DNA of 64,000 bases from JANNMJ01 sp031426455 (GTDB lineage Bacteria; Bacteroidota; Bacteroidia; Cytophagales; Hymenobacteraceae). Positions 16,870 to 25,781 of this stretch are shown one piece after another. The stretch lies in the NCBI GenBank assembly GCA_031426455.1, contig JANPLI010000205.1, positions 1-64,000 of the forward strand, read 5' to 3'. Each line of letters starts with the position of its first letter. Within the stretch, counting starts at the first letter, position 1. The notes beneath the pieces are model-generated. The model saw nothing but the letters and a program-made list of their open reading frames with translations, was not told the origin of the DNA and did not search any database. The translations under genes and the position numbers were made by a program.

Positions 16870-17706
16870 TTATCCGCGGGGCATTGAGGTTCCCGGCCGG
16901 CCAGGCTGCGTCGGCGGCACGGGTTTAAACATCGGATCGACAGCGTCCATATCCAGGAAATACGTAAAAGTGTCCCCCCGCAGGCCCAAACGAATGGTTT
17001 CCAGCGAGATCGTCTCGTTTGGGGCAATATTACCCAGGTTCACGTTGGCACCCAGCAGCTTGATAAACCACACCTGCTGCGCCTTCTGCGGGGCTTCCCA
17101 GATGATTTTTTCCGCCGGAATCTGCGTCAGAATTTCTTCCACCAGCCCGCTGCGTACTTCGCCCGTGGACCGGAACAGGCCCACGTTGCCAGCTTCACGC
17201 GCCTCGCCGATCACTTTCACGGCGCCCGCTTCCAGCTCGGTGCGCATCTGCTGAATCCACTTGTAGGGCGGAATAATCTTCTCGGCATCCTTTGAGCCGA
17301 CTTCCGACAACACCTGCACCTGCTGGCTCAGCGTCCGGATGAACTCGCATTTTTTATCGTGTGGCAAATCCAGCGAGCCGTCCGATACCTCCGCGTACTC
17401 CATTCCGAAGTCGTCGAGCAGGCGACGATAGTCTTCAAACTGGTTGCGGATGATAAACGCTTCGAACAGGGTGCCGCCAAAATAGACGGGCACTCCGGCG
17501 GCGCGGTACACCTCCAGCTTGCGCCGCAGGTTCGGCGTGACGTAGGACGTCGCCCAGCCGAGCTTCACGATGTCGGCGTAATCCGCCGCCACTTCCAGAA
17601 AATCTTCCGTTTCGCGGATGCTCAGGCCCTTGTCCATTACCATCGTGAACCCCTGTTCGCGGGGTTTGATGGTGCGTTCCGGCAATTGGTTCAGGTTATA
17701 ATTCAT
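16870..17706 (-). CDS. comA: Phosphosulfolactate synthase (ComA family)
   Basis: ComA adds sulfite to phosphoenolpyruvate to give (R)-2-phospho-3-sulfolactate. The 278-residue protein matches the family along its length: REQGFTMVMDKGLSI, YADIVKLGWATSYV, VYFGGTLFEAFIIRNQ, EVSDGSLDLP, KVIGEAREAGNVG, and IIWEAPQKAQQVWFI. In archaea it starts coenzyme M synthesis; in Bacteroidetes a likely use is cysteate and sulfonolipid (capnine-type) synthesis. No comB, comC or cysteate acyltransferase is adjacent. It lies in the same orientation as, and abuts, the PD-(D/E)XK-like gene. Confidence 0.9.
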   Translation of the reverse strand: MNYNLNQLPERTIKPREQGFTMVMDKGLSIRETEDFLEVAADYADIVKLGWATSYVTPNLRRKLEVYRAAGVPVYFGGTLFEAFIIRNQFEDYRRLLDDFGMEYAEVSDGSLDLPHDKKCEFIRTLSQQVQVLSEVGSKDAEKIIPPYKWIQQMRTELEAGAVKVIGEAREAGNVGLFRSTGEVRSGLVEEILTQIPAEKIIWEAPQKAQQVWFIKLLGANVNLGNIAPNETISLETIRLGLRGDTFTYFLDMDAVDPMFKPVPPTQPGRPGTSMPRG

Positions 17707-17804
17707 TCAACAAAAGGATGGTGAGGCGGTAAGATAGCGGAGTGGTGGGAGGCAGAAGTAGTACATACTACCCCCACTACTTCACCACCTCGTCACCCTT
17801 TCCT

Positions 17805-19214
17805 CTACTTCCGGTACTGTTCGATCAGTTGCGTCAGGGCGCGCTGGCCTGCCAGCTCCGGCAGCAACTCAAAAAGCAGCGGATGCTTTTCAAAAGCCAA
17901 AGCTAGGCCGTTTTCGAGGTACTGATACGCTTCGCGATAACGGCCCGCGCTCAACAGGCAGGCGCAGGTACGGTAATGCAGCTCCGCATCGGTAGGGTCG
18001 GCCTCGATGGCAGCGCGTAGCAGATCGGCCGCTTCTTCATAATGGCCCTGCTCCTGCAGCACGCCCGCCCACGCCACCCAGGCCGTCGTGGAGGCAGGTT
18101 CGGCGTTCGTGGCGCGTTCAAAGGCTTCCAGCGCGCTCACCACGTTGCCTACTTCGTATTCGGCACGGGCCAGGCCCAGCCAATATTCGCCACTTTGGTC
18201 ATAAAGGTCGATGGCCTTGCGGATGAAATGGATCGCTTCGAACCAGCGGTCCTGCGCGCACAGAATCACGCCCAGGCCGTACCACGCTTCGTCGGCTTCC
18301 GCGTCCAGTTCCAGCGCCCGCTGATAGTGCGCTTTGGCCTCGGGCCATTCGGCCAGTTTTTCGTGGCACTCGCCCATATTGCAGAGCGCCTCTACGGTGG
18401 GTTCGCCCGCCACGAAGCCCTGCTCAAACATCATCAGCGCTTCGCGGTGCGCGCCTTGGGCTACCAAGCATTGACCCAAGTAGTTGTAAGCAGCGAAAAA
18501 CTGGGCGTCAATCAGTGTCGCGTACTCGAAGGCCTCTTTTGCGGGCTCATACTGATGCAGCCGGTAACGCACGGCCCCCAGGTTGAACCACGCGCGGGCA
18601 TCGTACGGGTCGGCATCGACGGCCTGTTGAAAAAACGTGATCCCGACGGGCAGTTGCTGAGTTTCTTCCAAGCAGTGCAGCAATTCCTGCACGGCAGCGT
18701 CGTTATCCGAGTTCAGCGCCAGCGACTTCTGATAATACGTGGCCGCCGCCCGCAGCTTACCCCAGCTTTGGTAAGCCAGCGCAATATTGAACAGGATATC
18801 ATCGCGCCCTTCCGCTTCCGGCGACGTCAGCGCTTCCTTGAAAAACGCAATCGCGCGGGCATAATCAGCCAGTTGTGAATAGATCAGGCCCCGCGTCACC
18901 GACACGTCGGGGTTCGTCATCTCCACCAACGCCACCTCGTCGATCAGGCGCAAGGCCTCCTGCGTGCGGCCGGTCATCGCCAGCAGCTGCGCTTTATCGA
19001 TCAGTAATTCGTGCGAAAACGGATACTGATCCAACGCCAGTTCGCAGGCTCGCAGGGCGCGGGAATACTCGTGGCGAGTCGTGTAATGATCAATCAACAG
19101 CTCGAAGTCGCTCAAGTCGAAGAAAACTGCTTCCTGGGCAGCCAGCATCTGTTCGTAACGCTGCACCGTGTGGCGGGCGTCTTCCGGGGAGCTGGAACCA
19201 AACGAATCGTGCAT
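17805..19214 (-). CDS. Tetratricopeptide repeat protein
   Basis: A 469-residue protein composed of about eleven TPR units from residue 50 to near the C-terminus. Examples are YDARAWFNLGAVRYRLHQYEPAKEAF, EALCNMGECHEKLAEWPEAKAHY and ADEAWYGLGVILCAQDRWFEAI. There is no signal peptide or membrane segment, so it is probably a cytoplasmic scaffold. I chose the ATG at 19214; a TTG two codons upstream is the alternative. Its partners cannot be told. It sits alone, with 98 bp to comA downstream and 137 bp to the SDR gene upstream. Confidence 0.9.
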   Translation of the reverse strand: MHDSFGSSSPEDARHTVQRYEQMLAAQEAVFFDLSDFELLIDHYTTRHEYSRALRACELALDQYPFSHELLIDKAQLLAMTGRTQEALRLIDEVALVEMTNPDVSVTRGLIYSQLADYARAIAFFKEALTSPEAEGRDDILFNIALAYQSWGKLRAAATYYQKSLALNSDNDAAVQELLHCLEETQQLPVGITFFQQAVDADPYDARAWFNLGAVRYRLHQYEPAKEAFEYATLIDAQFFAAYNYLGQCLVAQGAHREALMMFEQGFVAGEPTVEALCNMGECHEKLAEWPEAKAHYQRALELDAEADEAWYGLGVILCAQDRWFEAIHFIRKAIDLYDQSGEYWLGLARAEYEVGNVVSALEAFERATNAEPASTTAWVAWAGVLQEQGHYEEAADLLRAAIEADPTDAELHYRTCACLLSAGRYREAYQYLENGLALAFEKHPLLFELLPELAGQRALTQLIEQYRK

Positions 19215-19351
19215 CGGCAAATCGGTGTTGAAAGAAAAAAAGGCGCGCTTTCGGTTGGCAATGTACCGACTGGCCGGGGTAGTGCAGTAGGGCCAACTTC
19301 AAGTTCGTCAGAAAGGTTTGTCGTCAGTCCGGCAGGCCCCGCTGACGCCAA

Positions 19352-20392
19352 TCAGGCCCCCAACCCCGCGGCCCGCAACGCAGCCGCACACCACGTAATC
19401 GACTCCGGCACCGGGTGATACTGAACGCCCAGCATTTGAGTCGCCCGTTGGCCGTCGAAAATCACCTGGCGGCGCCCCAGGCGGGCCGTCTCACGGGTCA
19501 GCAGGGGTGGCGCACCGGTTAGCGCGCCACGCACTTTCTCCAGGCGCCACAATACTTCAGCCAGTAGGGCCGGCAATTCGTGGCCTGGGGGGGGCACACC
19601 CAACACTTCCGCCACCTGCGCGAAAAAGGCCTGATACGATAAGGTGCCTGCACTCAGGACATAACGTTGGCCGAGCAGTTCAGCCGGCCCCTGCCCTAGC
19701 GCCAGTAGGGCCGTTACCACATCGCGCACATCCACCAGATTGAGCTGGCCCGGTGGATAATAACGGTGCGCCTCGGCCGCATACCGGAAAAGCTGGGTGG
19801 AAGAACGGTCCGGAGTACCGGGACCAATAATGACCGCCGGATTGACGATGCCCGCCGCCAGGCCCTCGTGGATACCGCGCCAGACTTCTACTTCCGCCGC
19901 GTACTTCGACTTCGCATAAGCCGCGTGATCGCCGTCCGGATTCCACCGCGCGCCCTCGTCTACCAGAAGGGTATTTTCCGTCAGGGGGCTACCCAATGCC
20001 GCCACCGACGACACGTATACGAGCCGCGCGTCCGGGTTACCGGTCAAAAGGGAGTCCACCACGTTAGCCGTGCCGGTCACATTCACCGCCCAGAGTTTTT
20101 CTGCGTCACGCGGAGCATAAGAAACCACCGCCGCTGCGTGATAAACGCAATTCATTCCGGCAACCGCTTCCTGTAGAAAAAGCACGTCCAGCATGTCTCC
20201 TTCTACCCACTCCACGGCATCAGCCGGCACCCCATTGGGTAACGTAGCGGGCGGTTTACGACGAAACGCGGCCCGGGGCCATTGGCCAGCCTGTACCAGT
20301 GCCGCCAGTAGAAACTGCCCTAGTAGCCCGCTGCCGCCCGTCACAAACGAGCGGCCTACGGCGGTCGGCGGTATAGACGCTAGCCTGTTCAA
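19352..20392 (-). CDS. NAD-dependent epimerase/dehydratase (extended SDR)
   Basis: A 346-residue extended short-chain dehydrogenase. It has the Rossmann motif TGGSGLLG near residue 19, the DMLD segment, the active-site YAKSKYAAE (Y and K of YxxxK), and NPAVIIGPG typical of sugar or steroid-type SDRs. The start is TTG at 20392, overlapping the TGA of the phosphatase gene, so it depends on coupled translation. It is the last gene of the capsule operon and may modify a nucleotide sugar. The substrate is unknown; dihydroflavonol-reductase-like members look similar. Confidence 0.85.
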   Translation of the reverse strand: MNRLASIPPTAVGRSFVTGGSGLLGQFLLAALVQAGQWPRAAFRRKPPATLPNGVPADAVEWVEGDMLDVLFLQEAVAGMNCVYHAAAVVSYAPRDAEKLWAVNVTGTANVVDSLLTGNPDARLVYVSSVAALGSPLTENTLLVDEGARWNPDGDHAAYAKSKYAAEVEVWRGIHEGLAAGIVNPAVIIGPGTPDRSSTQLFRYAAEAHRYYPPGQLNLVDVRDVVTALLALGQGPAELLGQRYVLSAGTLSYQAFFAQVAEVLGVPPPGHELPALLAEVLWRLEKVRGALTGAPPLLTRETARLGRRQVIFDGQRATQMLGVQYHPVPESITWCAAALRAAGLGA

Positions 20393-21183
20393 GCGGCCAG
20401 TCCGGCATTACGCAGCGGCAATGCCAACAGCTTACGCAGGTACGGAGCAGTGGCCACCCGACGGGCCAGCACGGCCGTATGCTTGAGGCCGTGGGCATCC
20501 GTACCCGCAAAATCCACGAGTCGTTTGTCGATCAGGTATTCTGCCACTTGACGTTCCGCGGGGCCGTAGTAACCGGCCAACGAATTCAGATTAACCTGTA
20601 GAAGCGCCCCATTACCGCGCCAGCGGGCGGCTTCATCGGGCTTACTATGCAGGTATTTATAACGCTCCGGATGTGCAATCACGGGTTGATAACCGGCCGC
20701 ACACAGCGAAAAAATTGCTTCGTTCAGCAGTCGGGATTCGTTGATGTAAGAGGTTTCCAGCAAGACATAGCGCGCCGAACCACCAAAGCTCAGTATTTCA
20801 TCCTGTCGTTGCAGACGGGGTAAAAACCATTCGTCCAGATAGTACTCCGCCGCACAGTCAACTTCCATCGGTACTTCAGCGGCCACTAGTGCCTCTTTCA
20901 ATATCGTCAGAGCCGCTCGAATGCCAGCAGGTGTATTTTTATAAAAATCGCCCATAATATGGGGCGTTCCAATCAGTTTGCGGTAGCCAACTCTGTAGAG
21001 TTCCCGAACCAAGGCCACACCTGCTTCCGGCGTAGCTACACCATCATCCAGGCCCGGCAGTATGTGCGAATGCATATCCGTACCCAGCGCTGCGAAAGCC
21101 CCGTCATCTTCCAGCGGTACGCTTTGCGCCGAGCTTTCCGGGGCATTCTGCGTACTACCGAATAATTGTTGCCAAAATCCCAT
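20389..21183 (-). CDS. CpsB/CapC-type tyrosine-protein phosphatase (PHP fold)
   Basis: A 264-residue metal-dependent phosphatase expected to dephosphorylate the adjacent BY-kinase. PHP-fold metal motifs are visible: DMHSHILPGLDDG (about residue 32), GTPHIM, an acidic/tyrosine segment in AAEYYLD, HPERY, and the late GTDAHG. I chose ATG 21183 (MGFWQQLFG); a TTG at 21213 would add ten residues of poor quality. It lies 42 bp downstream of the wzc-type gene and overlaps the SDR gene by 4 bp, so these form one operon. Confidence 0.92.
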   Translation of the reverse strand: MGFWQQLFGSTQNAPESSAQSVPLEDDGAFAALGTDMHSHILPGLDDGVATPEAGVALVRELYRVGYRKLIGTPHIMGDFYKNTPAGIRAALTILKEALVAAEVPMEVDCAAEYYLDEWFLPRLQRQDEILSFGGSARYVLLETSYINESRLLNEAIFSLCAAGYQPVIAHPERYKYLHSKPDEAARWRGNGALLQVNLNSLAGYYGPAERQVAEYLIDKRLVDFAGTDAHGLKHTAVLARRVATAPYLRKLLALPLRNAGLAA

Positions 21184-21225
21184 TAACGTATTTATCAGAA
21201 CAATTGCCGGCAAAAGCAGCGGCTG

Positions 21226-23820
21226 CTATTCGTCGTAATCATCTTCATCTTCAATAGCTTGCCCCTCTTCACTCTGGTTGCCGGTAGCTTTACCATTAGC
21301 ACCGCGGTTGGTTGTGCTGCTCAATCGGTTCTTCAGAGTGGTCAGCAGACTTTGCTTTTCTTCCGACTCTTCGTAGTACCCGTATCCGTTGCCGTAGCCG
21401 TAGCCGTAGCCATAACCGTAGCCATAACCGTAGCCGTAGCCATAACCGTAGCCATAAAGCCCACCCGACTGCGCATCGTTGAGAATAGTGCACAAGTTAG
21501 TGAAACCATTGGTTCTAATTATTTTATTTATACTCTTTAAGAAAACCTTCTTAGAGTATTCAGCCCTGACCACATAGATCGGGACGTCAACTTTCTTCAT
21601 CACCAGAATTCCATCCGTCACCAAACCAACGGGCGGAGTGTCGATCACAATCAGGTCGTACTGTTTGTGAAGCTGGATAAGTAGCTCGTCAAAACGCGGG
21701 CTGATGATCAGTTCTGAAGGATTAGGCGGCGTTGGCCCCGCCGCCACAAAGTCAAGAGTCGGAATAGCAGTTTTTTGAATACACTCGTCCAGACTGTGCT
21801 TTTCTATCAGAATGGTACTCATCCCTTTAGTGTTCTCGGCATCGAAAGCCAAATGCACTTTTGGCTTCCGCATATCAAGATCCAGCAGCACGACCCGAAG
21901 TTCAGCCTGGGCAATAATACCCGCCAAGTTTACCGCAACGAAGGTTTTGCCTTCTCCAGAAATCGTTGATGTGATAGATATTATTTTCTTTCGTCGCGTG
22001 GATCCAAGAAATTCCAGGTTGGTTCGGATTGACCGAATACTTTCGCTGATAGCCGATTTGGGGCTCTTATCCACCACTAATTTGGATACCAGCATTTTTT
22101 CCTTAGTGTAGGAAGGAATGATGCCAAGTACCGTAGCGATAGAATGCGTCTCCAGTTCTCGCAGGTTAGAGATGGTATTATGGGCAAAATAACGCCCCGC
22201 AATGAGGCTCAAGCCCATCAGAGTACCAATCGCAAAGCCAACCAGATACACCAGAAACTCATTGGGATAAATGGGGTCCGCACCAATGGAAGCAGCCGAC
22301 AATACCTGAAAATTAGAAGTGGTACCCGCTTTTACGATCTGAAACTCTACTTTCTTGTTCTGTAGGTCGTTGGCGAATTTGGTGTAAATCTCGACGCCTC
22401 GATCCAAGCGGGCTAACTCGGAAGCACGCATTGGCAATCCTCTCAACTGACCGGAGAGCGTGGCTGCTAAACCAGCCAACTTTTGTATTTGACGTTCCTG
22501 CTGCTCAATAATCTGGTCCAAATAAGACAACGTATTCAGCCGCGCTTTCGCCAGTTGATCTTGCTTGCTTCGTATCGCTGTAGTGGGTTCGTTGTAAGAG
22601 AGCAAAGCCCGATTGATATCTGCTTGCAGTGTATTAAGCTCGCTCAATCGGCTACTCAGATCGCCAGTTTGCGCATTGTCAAGCAGCAAAATACCGGTGG
22701 TCAAATCGTTTTTGCGTTCGACCTGTCGCTTGACACTACGGATGATTTGAAGCCGCTCTTCAATTTGCTGTTTGTTATCTTTTGTTTCTTCAAGTTTCTC
22801 GGCTAATCCGGTGTCATCTTTCGGCATACCATCCAAACCTTGCAAGAAGGCTTGCCGTCGGGCTGTGGCAGCCATCAGCGAATCGCGCGCGTCAGTAATC
22901 CGCTGGTCAATATAAGCTAGCGTTTGAGCTGTTGACTGCGAACGACGAAGCAAGCTTTGAGACTTGTAAATTGAAGTTATCATATTTACTATATCCTTTG
23001 CCTTCAGCGGGTTGTGGTCAGTATAACTAATTCCAATAGTTCCTGCATCTGGATTCAAGACATTCACCTGCAAATTTTGGTTGAGCGCCTGAGATATTAT
23101 TGCATCGCTATTTACAACTAAAACATACCCTTGGTCAAGAACCCGATTGTCAAACTTGTTTTTTAGACCAACCGAGATGATCATCCCACGGGATTTAATG
23201 ATCTCCCCAAACTTGTACTCAGTCGAAACCAATTCGCCGGAAAACCGGTAAGATACAGTAAATTTTTTTGAGTCAATTATTGATATATTTATTTTTTTAT
23301 TATAAAGCTCATTGTCAAGCAGGTAGATCTTTACTGCTAACGGAGAAGCCAGGTATAACTCTCGCTCGATTACGGCACCTTTCGCAAAATACGATACTCG
23401 CAGGTCAAGAGAGTCTTTCAGCCTATTGTAAACAACTTCCGACTTTATCAATTCAACTTCGCCTTGAAGTTTGTTGAGCTGGGCCCGCGGGTCCATAATC
23501 ATGTTACTGGCCCCTAAACCAATCTGGCGGGCCTCCGACCCCTCATCGAGTTTTATTATCGAGTTTGATATATAAATAGGTATAGTATACCTAATAAAGG
23601 CCTGTGCCGCTGCCAAGCTCAAAACGATTAATAGCATTACCCATACCAGGCTGCGCCTTGCCACTGCCATCAAGGCGGCAAAGTCGATCTCAGTTAGCAG
23701 ATTGCTTTCCTCCTGGTCGAGCGCATTACGCTGCGCATTCCCCATTGGAAACGCTGCCAGAGGAGCTGGCGCCAGATGCGTAGTAGTCAGGTAAGAAGGG
23801 GTCTCGGTGGGGCTAGCCAT
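21226..23820 (-). CDS. Wzc-type polysaccharide co-polymerase / tyrosine autokinase
   Basis: This 864-residue bacterial tyrosine kinase controls polysaccharide chain length and export. It has an N-terminal Wzz domain with a membrane segment (SLVWVMLLIVLSLAAAQAF), a long periplasmic coiled coil (about 290-490, GNVR-type), and a second membrane segment (VYLVGFAIGTLMGLSLIAG). The cytoplasmic kinase has Walker A STISGEGKT, Walker A' VVLLDLDMRKPK and Walker B DLIVIDTPP. The tyrosine cluster is unusual: eleven Tyr-Gly pairs then NGYGYY, 14 tyrosines in all, followed by an acidic tail (EDEDDYDE). The gene is visibly AT-richer than its flanks, suggesting transfer. It lies between the Wza-type lipoprotein and phosphatase genes. 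Confidence 0.95.
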   Translation of the reverse strand: MASPTETPSYLTTTHLAPAPLAAFPMGNAQRNALDQEESNLLTEIDFAALMAVARRSLVWVMLLIVLSLAAAQAFIRYTIPIYISNSIIKLDEGSEARQIGLGASNMIMDPRAQLNKLQGEVELIKSEVVYNRLKDSLDLRVSYFAKGAVIERELYLASPLAVKIYLLDNELYNKKINISIIDSKKFTVSYRFSGELVSTEYKFGEIIKSRGMIISVGLKNKFDNRVLDQGYVLVVNSDAIISQALNQNLQVNVLNPDAGTIGISYTDHNPLKAKDIVNMITSIYKSQSLLRRSQSTAQTLAYIDQRITDARDSLMAATARRQAFLQGLDGMPKDDTGLAEKLEETKDNKQQIEERLQIIRSVKRQVERKNDLTTGILLLDNAQTGDLSSRLSELNTLQADINRALLSYNEPTTAIRSKQDQLAKARLNTLSYLDQIIEQQERQIQKLAGLAATLSGQLRGLPMRASELARLDRGVEIYTKFANDLQNKKVEFQIVKAGTTSNFQVLSAASIGADPIYPNEFLVYLVGFAIGTLMGLSLIAGRYFAHNTISNLRELETHSIATVLGIIPSYTKEKMLVSKLVVDKSPKSAISESIRSIRTNLEFLGSTRRKKIISITSTISGEGKTFVAVNLAGIIAQAELRVVLLDLDMRKPKVHLAFDAENTKGMSTILIEKHSLDECIQKTAIPTLDFVAAGPTPPNPSELIISPRFDELLIQLHKQYDLIVIDTPPVGLVTDGILVMKKVDVPIYVVRAEYSKKVFLKSINKIIRTNGFTNLCTILNDAQSGGLYGYGYGYGYGYGYGYGYGYGYGNGYGYYEESEEKQSLLTTLKNRLSSTTNRGANGKATGNQSEEGQAIEDEDDYDE
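21373..21456. repeat. Tyr-Gly coding hexanucleotide repeat in the kinase tail
   Basis: On the minus strand TAC/TAT-GGC/GGT units are iterated with 6-bp periodicity (larger 18-bp words such as GGCTACGGTTATGGCTAC recur). The array encodes the tyrosine cluster of the BY-kinase. Gain or loss of units would keep the frame and change the number of phosphorylatable tyrosines. Confidence 0.9.
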
Positions 23821-23896
23821 AGATCAGGTTAGGATGAGCGTCAGACAGCGGATGGAGAAAAAATTCAGGGTAATCAAGCTGTTTTTGGTAGAAAGG

Positions 23897-24694
23897 TCAA
23901 AGCGTCAGATTTCGAACTAATACTACTAAAGTACTGACAGCGGTAATCAGCGTTACGAACGGCAGCACCTCTCGTAGTATATCAAAAAATGTTCGGCTTG
24001 GTTCTATATAAACAATGTCATTAGCTGCCATTTGAATATTAGCCGCGCGCAACCCATTGATAGTGGACAAATCAATTTGTTGTACCTGAGGGTTTTTTAG
24101 GTCACCACGAACTAACCGCACCCGGTTGGTAGCACCTTGCGTCAAGCCACCCAACGCCAATACCTCAATTAGATTCATTCCCTCGTTCGCCAATGGAATC
24201 GTCTTCCCTCCCGTAGCCCCCAAGAGTATGACTCGACGATTGAGCACTTGCGTGAAAACGAAGGCGTCTTTGTAAAAAGTGGTGTACTTTCGCTCTAACA
24301 GGCTGTCTATTTGCAGGGTTGTGTATCCAGCAACCTGCACATATTCCAGCAGAGGCAGTCGCACTCTGCCATCAGGCTGCACGGTGAAGCCCACAGTCCC
24401 CGTACCTGTTGCCGTCACCCCATTCAACCCGGCAGGAGTTCCAAATTTTAACTCTCCATTGGGATCCAGAATAGACTCGCCCTTGTTTGTATAAACTCTT
24501 ATACTCAACAAGTCATTTTGCCTTATTAAATATTTTGGCGAAGCTTGCGGCATCCGTTGCTGTAACTGCGTGGAATCTACTTTATGACGCGCATTTACGG
24601 GCTGAAACAGATGTATTTTTTGATAAGCACCACACCCTGTTATGCTAAAAAAAAGCAAAAATAATATTGATTGGTAAAAAAAATGCTTACTCAT
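23897..24694 (-). CDS. Wza-type polysaccharide export lipoprotein
   Basis: A 265-residue outer membrane polysaccharide export protein. The lipoprotein signal (MSKHFFYQSILFLLFFSITGC) has a lipobox ending at C21. Polysaccharide export and SLBB-like domains follow: YLIRQNDLLSIRVYTNKGE, VQPDGRVRLPLLEYVQVAGYT, and GMNLIEVLALGGLTQGATNRVRLVR. It ends with a hydrophobic segment (FVTLITAVSTLVVLVRNL) like other Bacteroidetes Wza homologues. I chose ATG 24694 because the signal peptide starts there. It is the first gene of the capsule operon and is AT-rich. Confidence 0.93.
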   Translation of the reverse strand: MSKHFFYQSILFLLFFSITGCGAYQKIHLFQPVNARHKVDSTQLQQRMPQASPKYLIRQNDLLSIRVYTNKGESILDPNGELKFGTPAGLNGVTATGTGTVGFTVQPDGRVRLPLLEYVQVAGYTTLQIDSLLERKYTTFYKDAFVFTQVLNRRVILLGATGGKTIPLANEGMNLIEVLALGGLTQGATNRVRLVRGDLKNPQVQQIDLSTINGLRAANIQMAANDIVYIEPSRTFFDILREVLPFVTLITAVSTLVVLVRNLTL

Positions 24695-24828
24695 TGAAAA
24701 TGAATGGGACGGTGTACGACGCCCTGTTCGGATACACCAACGCAGGACAGCGGCCGAGTGGACGCATACAAAGTACAAAATAACTGGCCGAGCACCACAA
24801 ACTCAAATTGGCGCCGTAGCTTCGTTGG

Positions 24829-25656
24829 ATGAAATCACCTTCGCTACTGCGGAGTAGTAAGATCGAAAAAAGTGGTAAGCTGCTTGTTTTAAGGGCTTTG
24901 TCGATCGTATTTATCCTAACCGTCAACCATCAAACGTGGGGGCAGAGCCGGGCAGATACTTTGCTAACGGTGCCTATGTTCGTAGCGGCGGGCGCGGTGG
25001 AGCAGCCGTTCGGCGTATATGCTGATCGGTTTGGAATAGGGTATTCAGTCGGAGCCGGTTTCTGGCTCAAAACCCGTTCGCGCTGGTTGCTGGGCCTAGA
25101 TTTTACTTATACCCTACACAACCAGGTACGCGAATCGGTGCTTGATTCGGTGGCGCTGCGCACCGTCGGGGCGGCGAACCAACTGGCTGGTTCTGATGCG
25201 CAACTGGCCGATGTCCGCATCACGGGTCGGAGCTATCGGTTTCCGGTAGTGCGCGTGGGGCGGGTGTGGCCCGCGCGGTTGCTACCGGGGGCCGGGGCTA
25301 ACGCCGGTGTGTTTGGTACAGTGGGCGCGGGCTTTTGGCAGCATAAAATCAATTTTGAGGATGTCAGCGGTACCGCCACGCCCTTGCGTGGTGCGTACGT
25401 GAAGGGCTATGACCGTCTGACCAATGGGGTAGTACTGACACAAACTTTAGGTTATTTACACTTAAGCAGACAGCGCCGCATCAACTTCTTCTTGGCTTTG
25501 GAGGCCTCAGAGGGATTCACACAGAACCGCCGGTCTTGGGATTACAGCACCCAGCGCCGCGACGACCGCCAGCGGCTCGACCTTCTTTTCGGCGCACGGG
25601 TAGGCTGGCTCTTTACCGTCTATAAAAAACTGCCGCGCGAATACTATTACGACTGA
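24829..25656 (+). CDS. Outer membrane beta-barrel-like protein of unknown function
   Basis: A 275-residue secreted protein: signal-like segment LVLRALSIVFILTVNHQTWGQ, then amphipathic strands typical of a small outer membrane barrel (FGIGYSVGAGFWLKT, WLLGLDFTYTL, FGTVGAGFWQHKINF, LDLLFGARVGWLFTVY). It ends KLPREYYYD. It is divergent from the capsule operon (134-bp gap), so it could be surface-polysaccharide related, but I cannot assign a function. The true start may be a few codons inside, because the first residues are not signal-like. Confidence 0.75.
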   Translation: MKSPSLLRSSKIEKSGKLLVLRALSIVFILTVNHQTWGQSRADTLLTVPMFVAAGAVEQPFGVYADRFGIGYSVGAGFWLKTRSRWLLGLDFTYTLHNQVRESVLDSVALRTVGAANQLAGSDAQLADVRITGRSYRFPVVRVGRVWPARLLPGAGANAGVFGTVGAGFWQHKINFEDVSGTATPLRGAYVKGYDRLTNGVVLTQTLGYLHLSRQRRINFFLALEASEGFTQNRRSWDYSTQRRDDRQRLDLLFGARVGWLFTVYKKLPREYYYD

Positions 25657-25661
25657 GCCGC

Positions 25662-25688
25662 CTTGCCTTGCCGGTTTGCGTAACTTTG
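25662..25688 (+). promoter_or_regulatory. Candidate promoter of the acyl-CoA dehydrogenase gene
   Basis: TAACTTTG at 25681-25688 fits the Bacteroidetes -7 consensus TAnnTTTG exactly. CTTG lies 15 bp upstream (25662-25665) as a partial -33 element. This would give a leader of about 90 nt. Confidence 0.45.
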
Positions 25689-25781
25689 TCACGGATGGCT
25701 GGTTAGCTGCTCTGCATAGAGTGTCTGGCCCGGCTTAAACCTGCTCCCAATCAATCAACCGTTCCCGTTTTATTTACCGCA

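Noticed and set aside
21226..24694. Mobile element explaining the AT-rich capsule genes
   Set aside because: No transposase, integrase, terminal repeats or target duplications were seen; composition alone does not show a mobile element.
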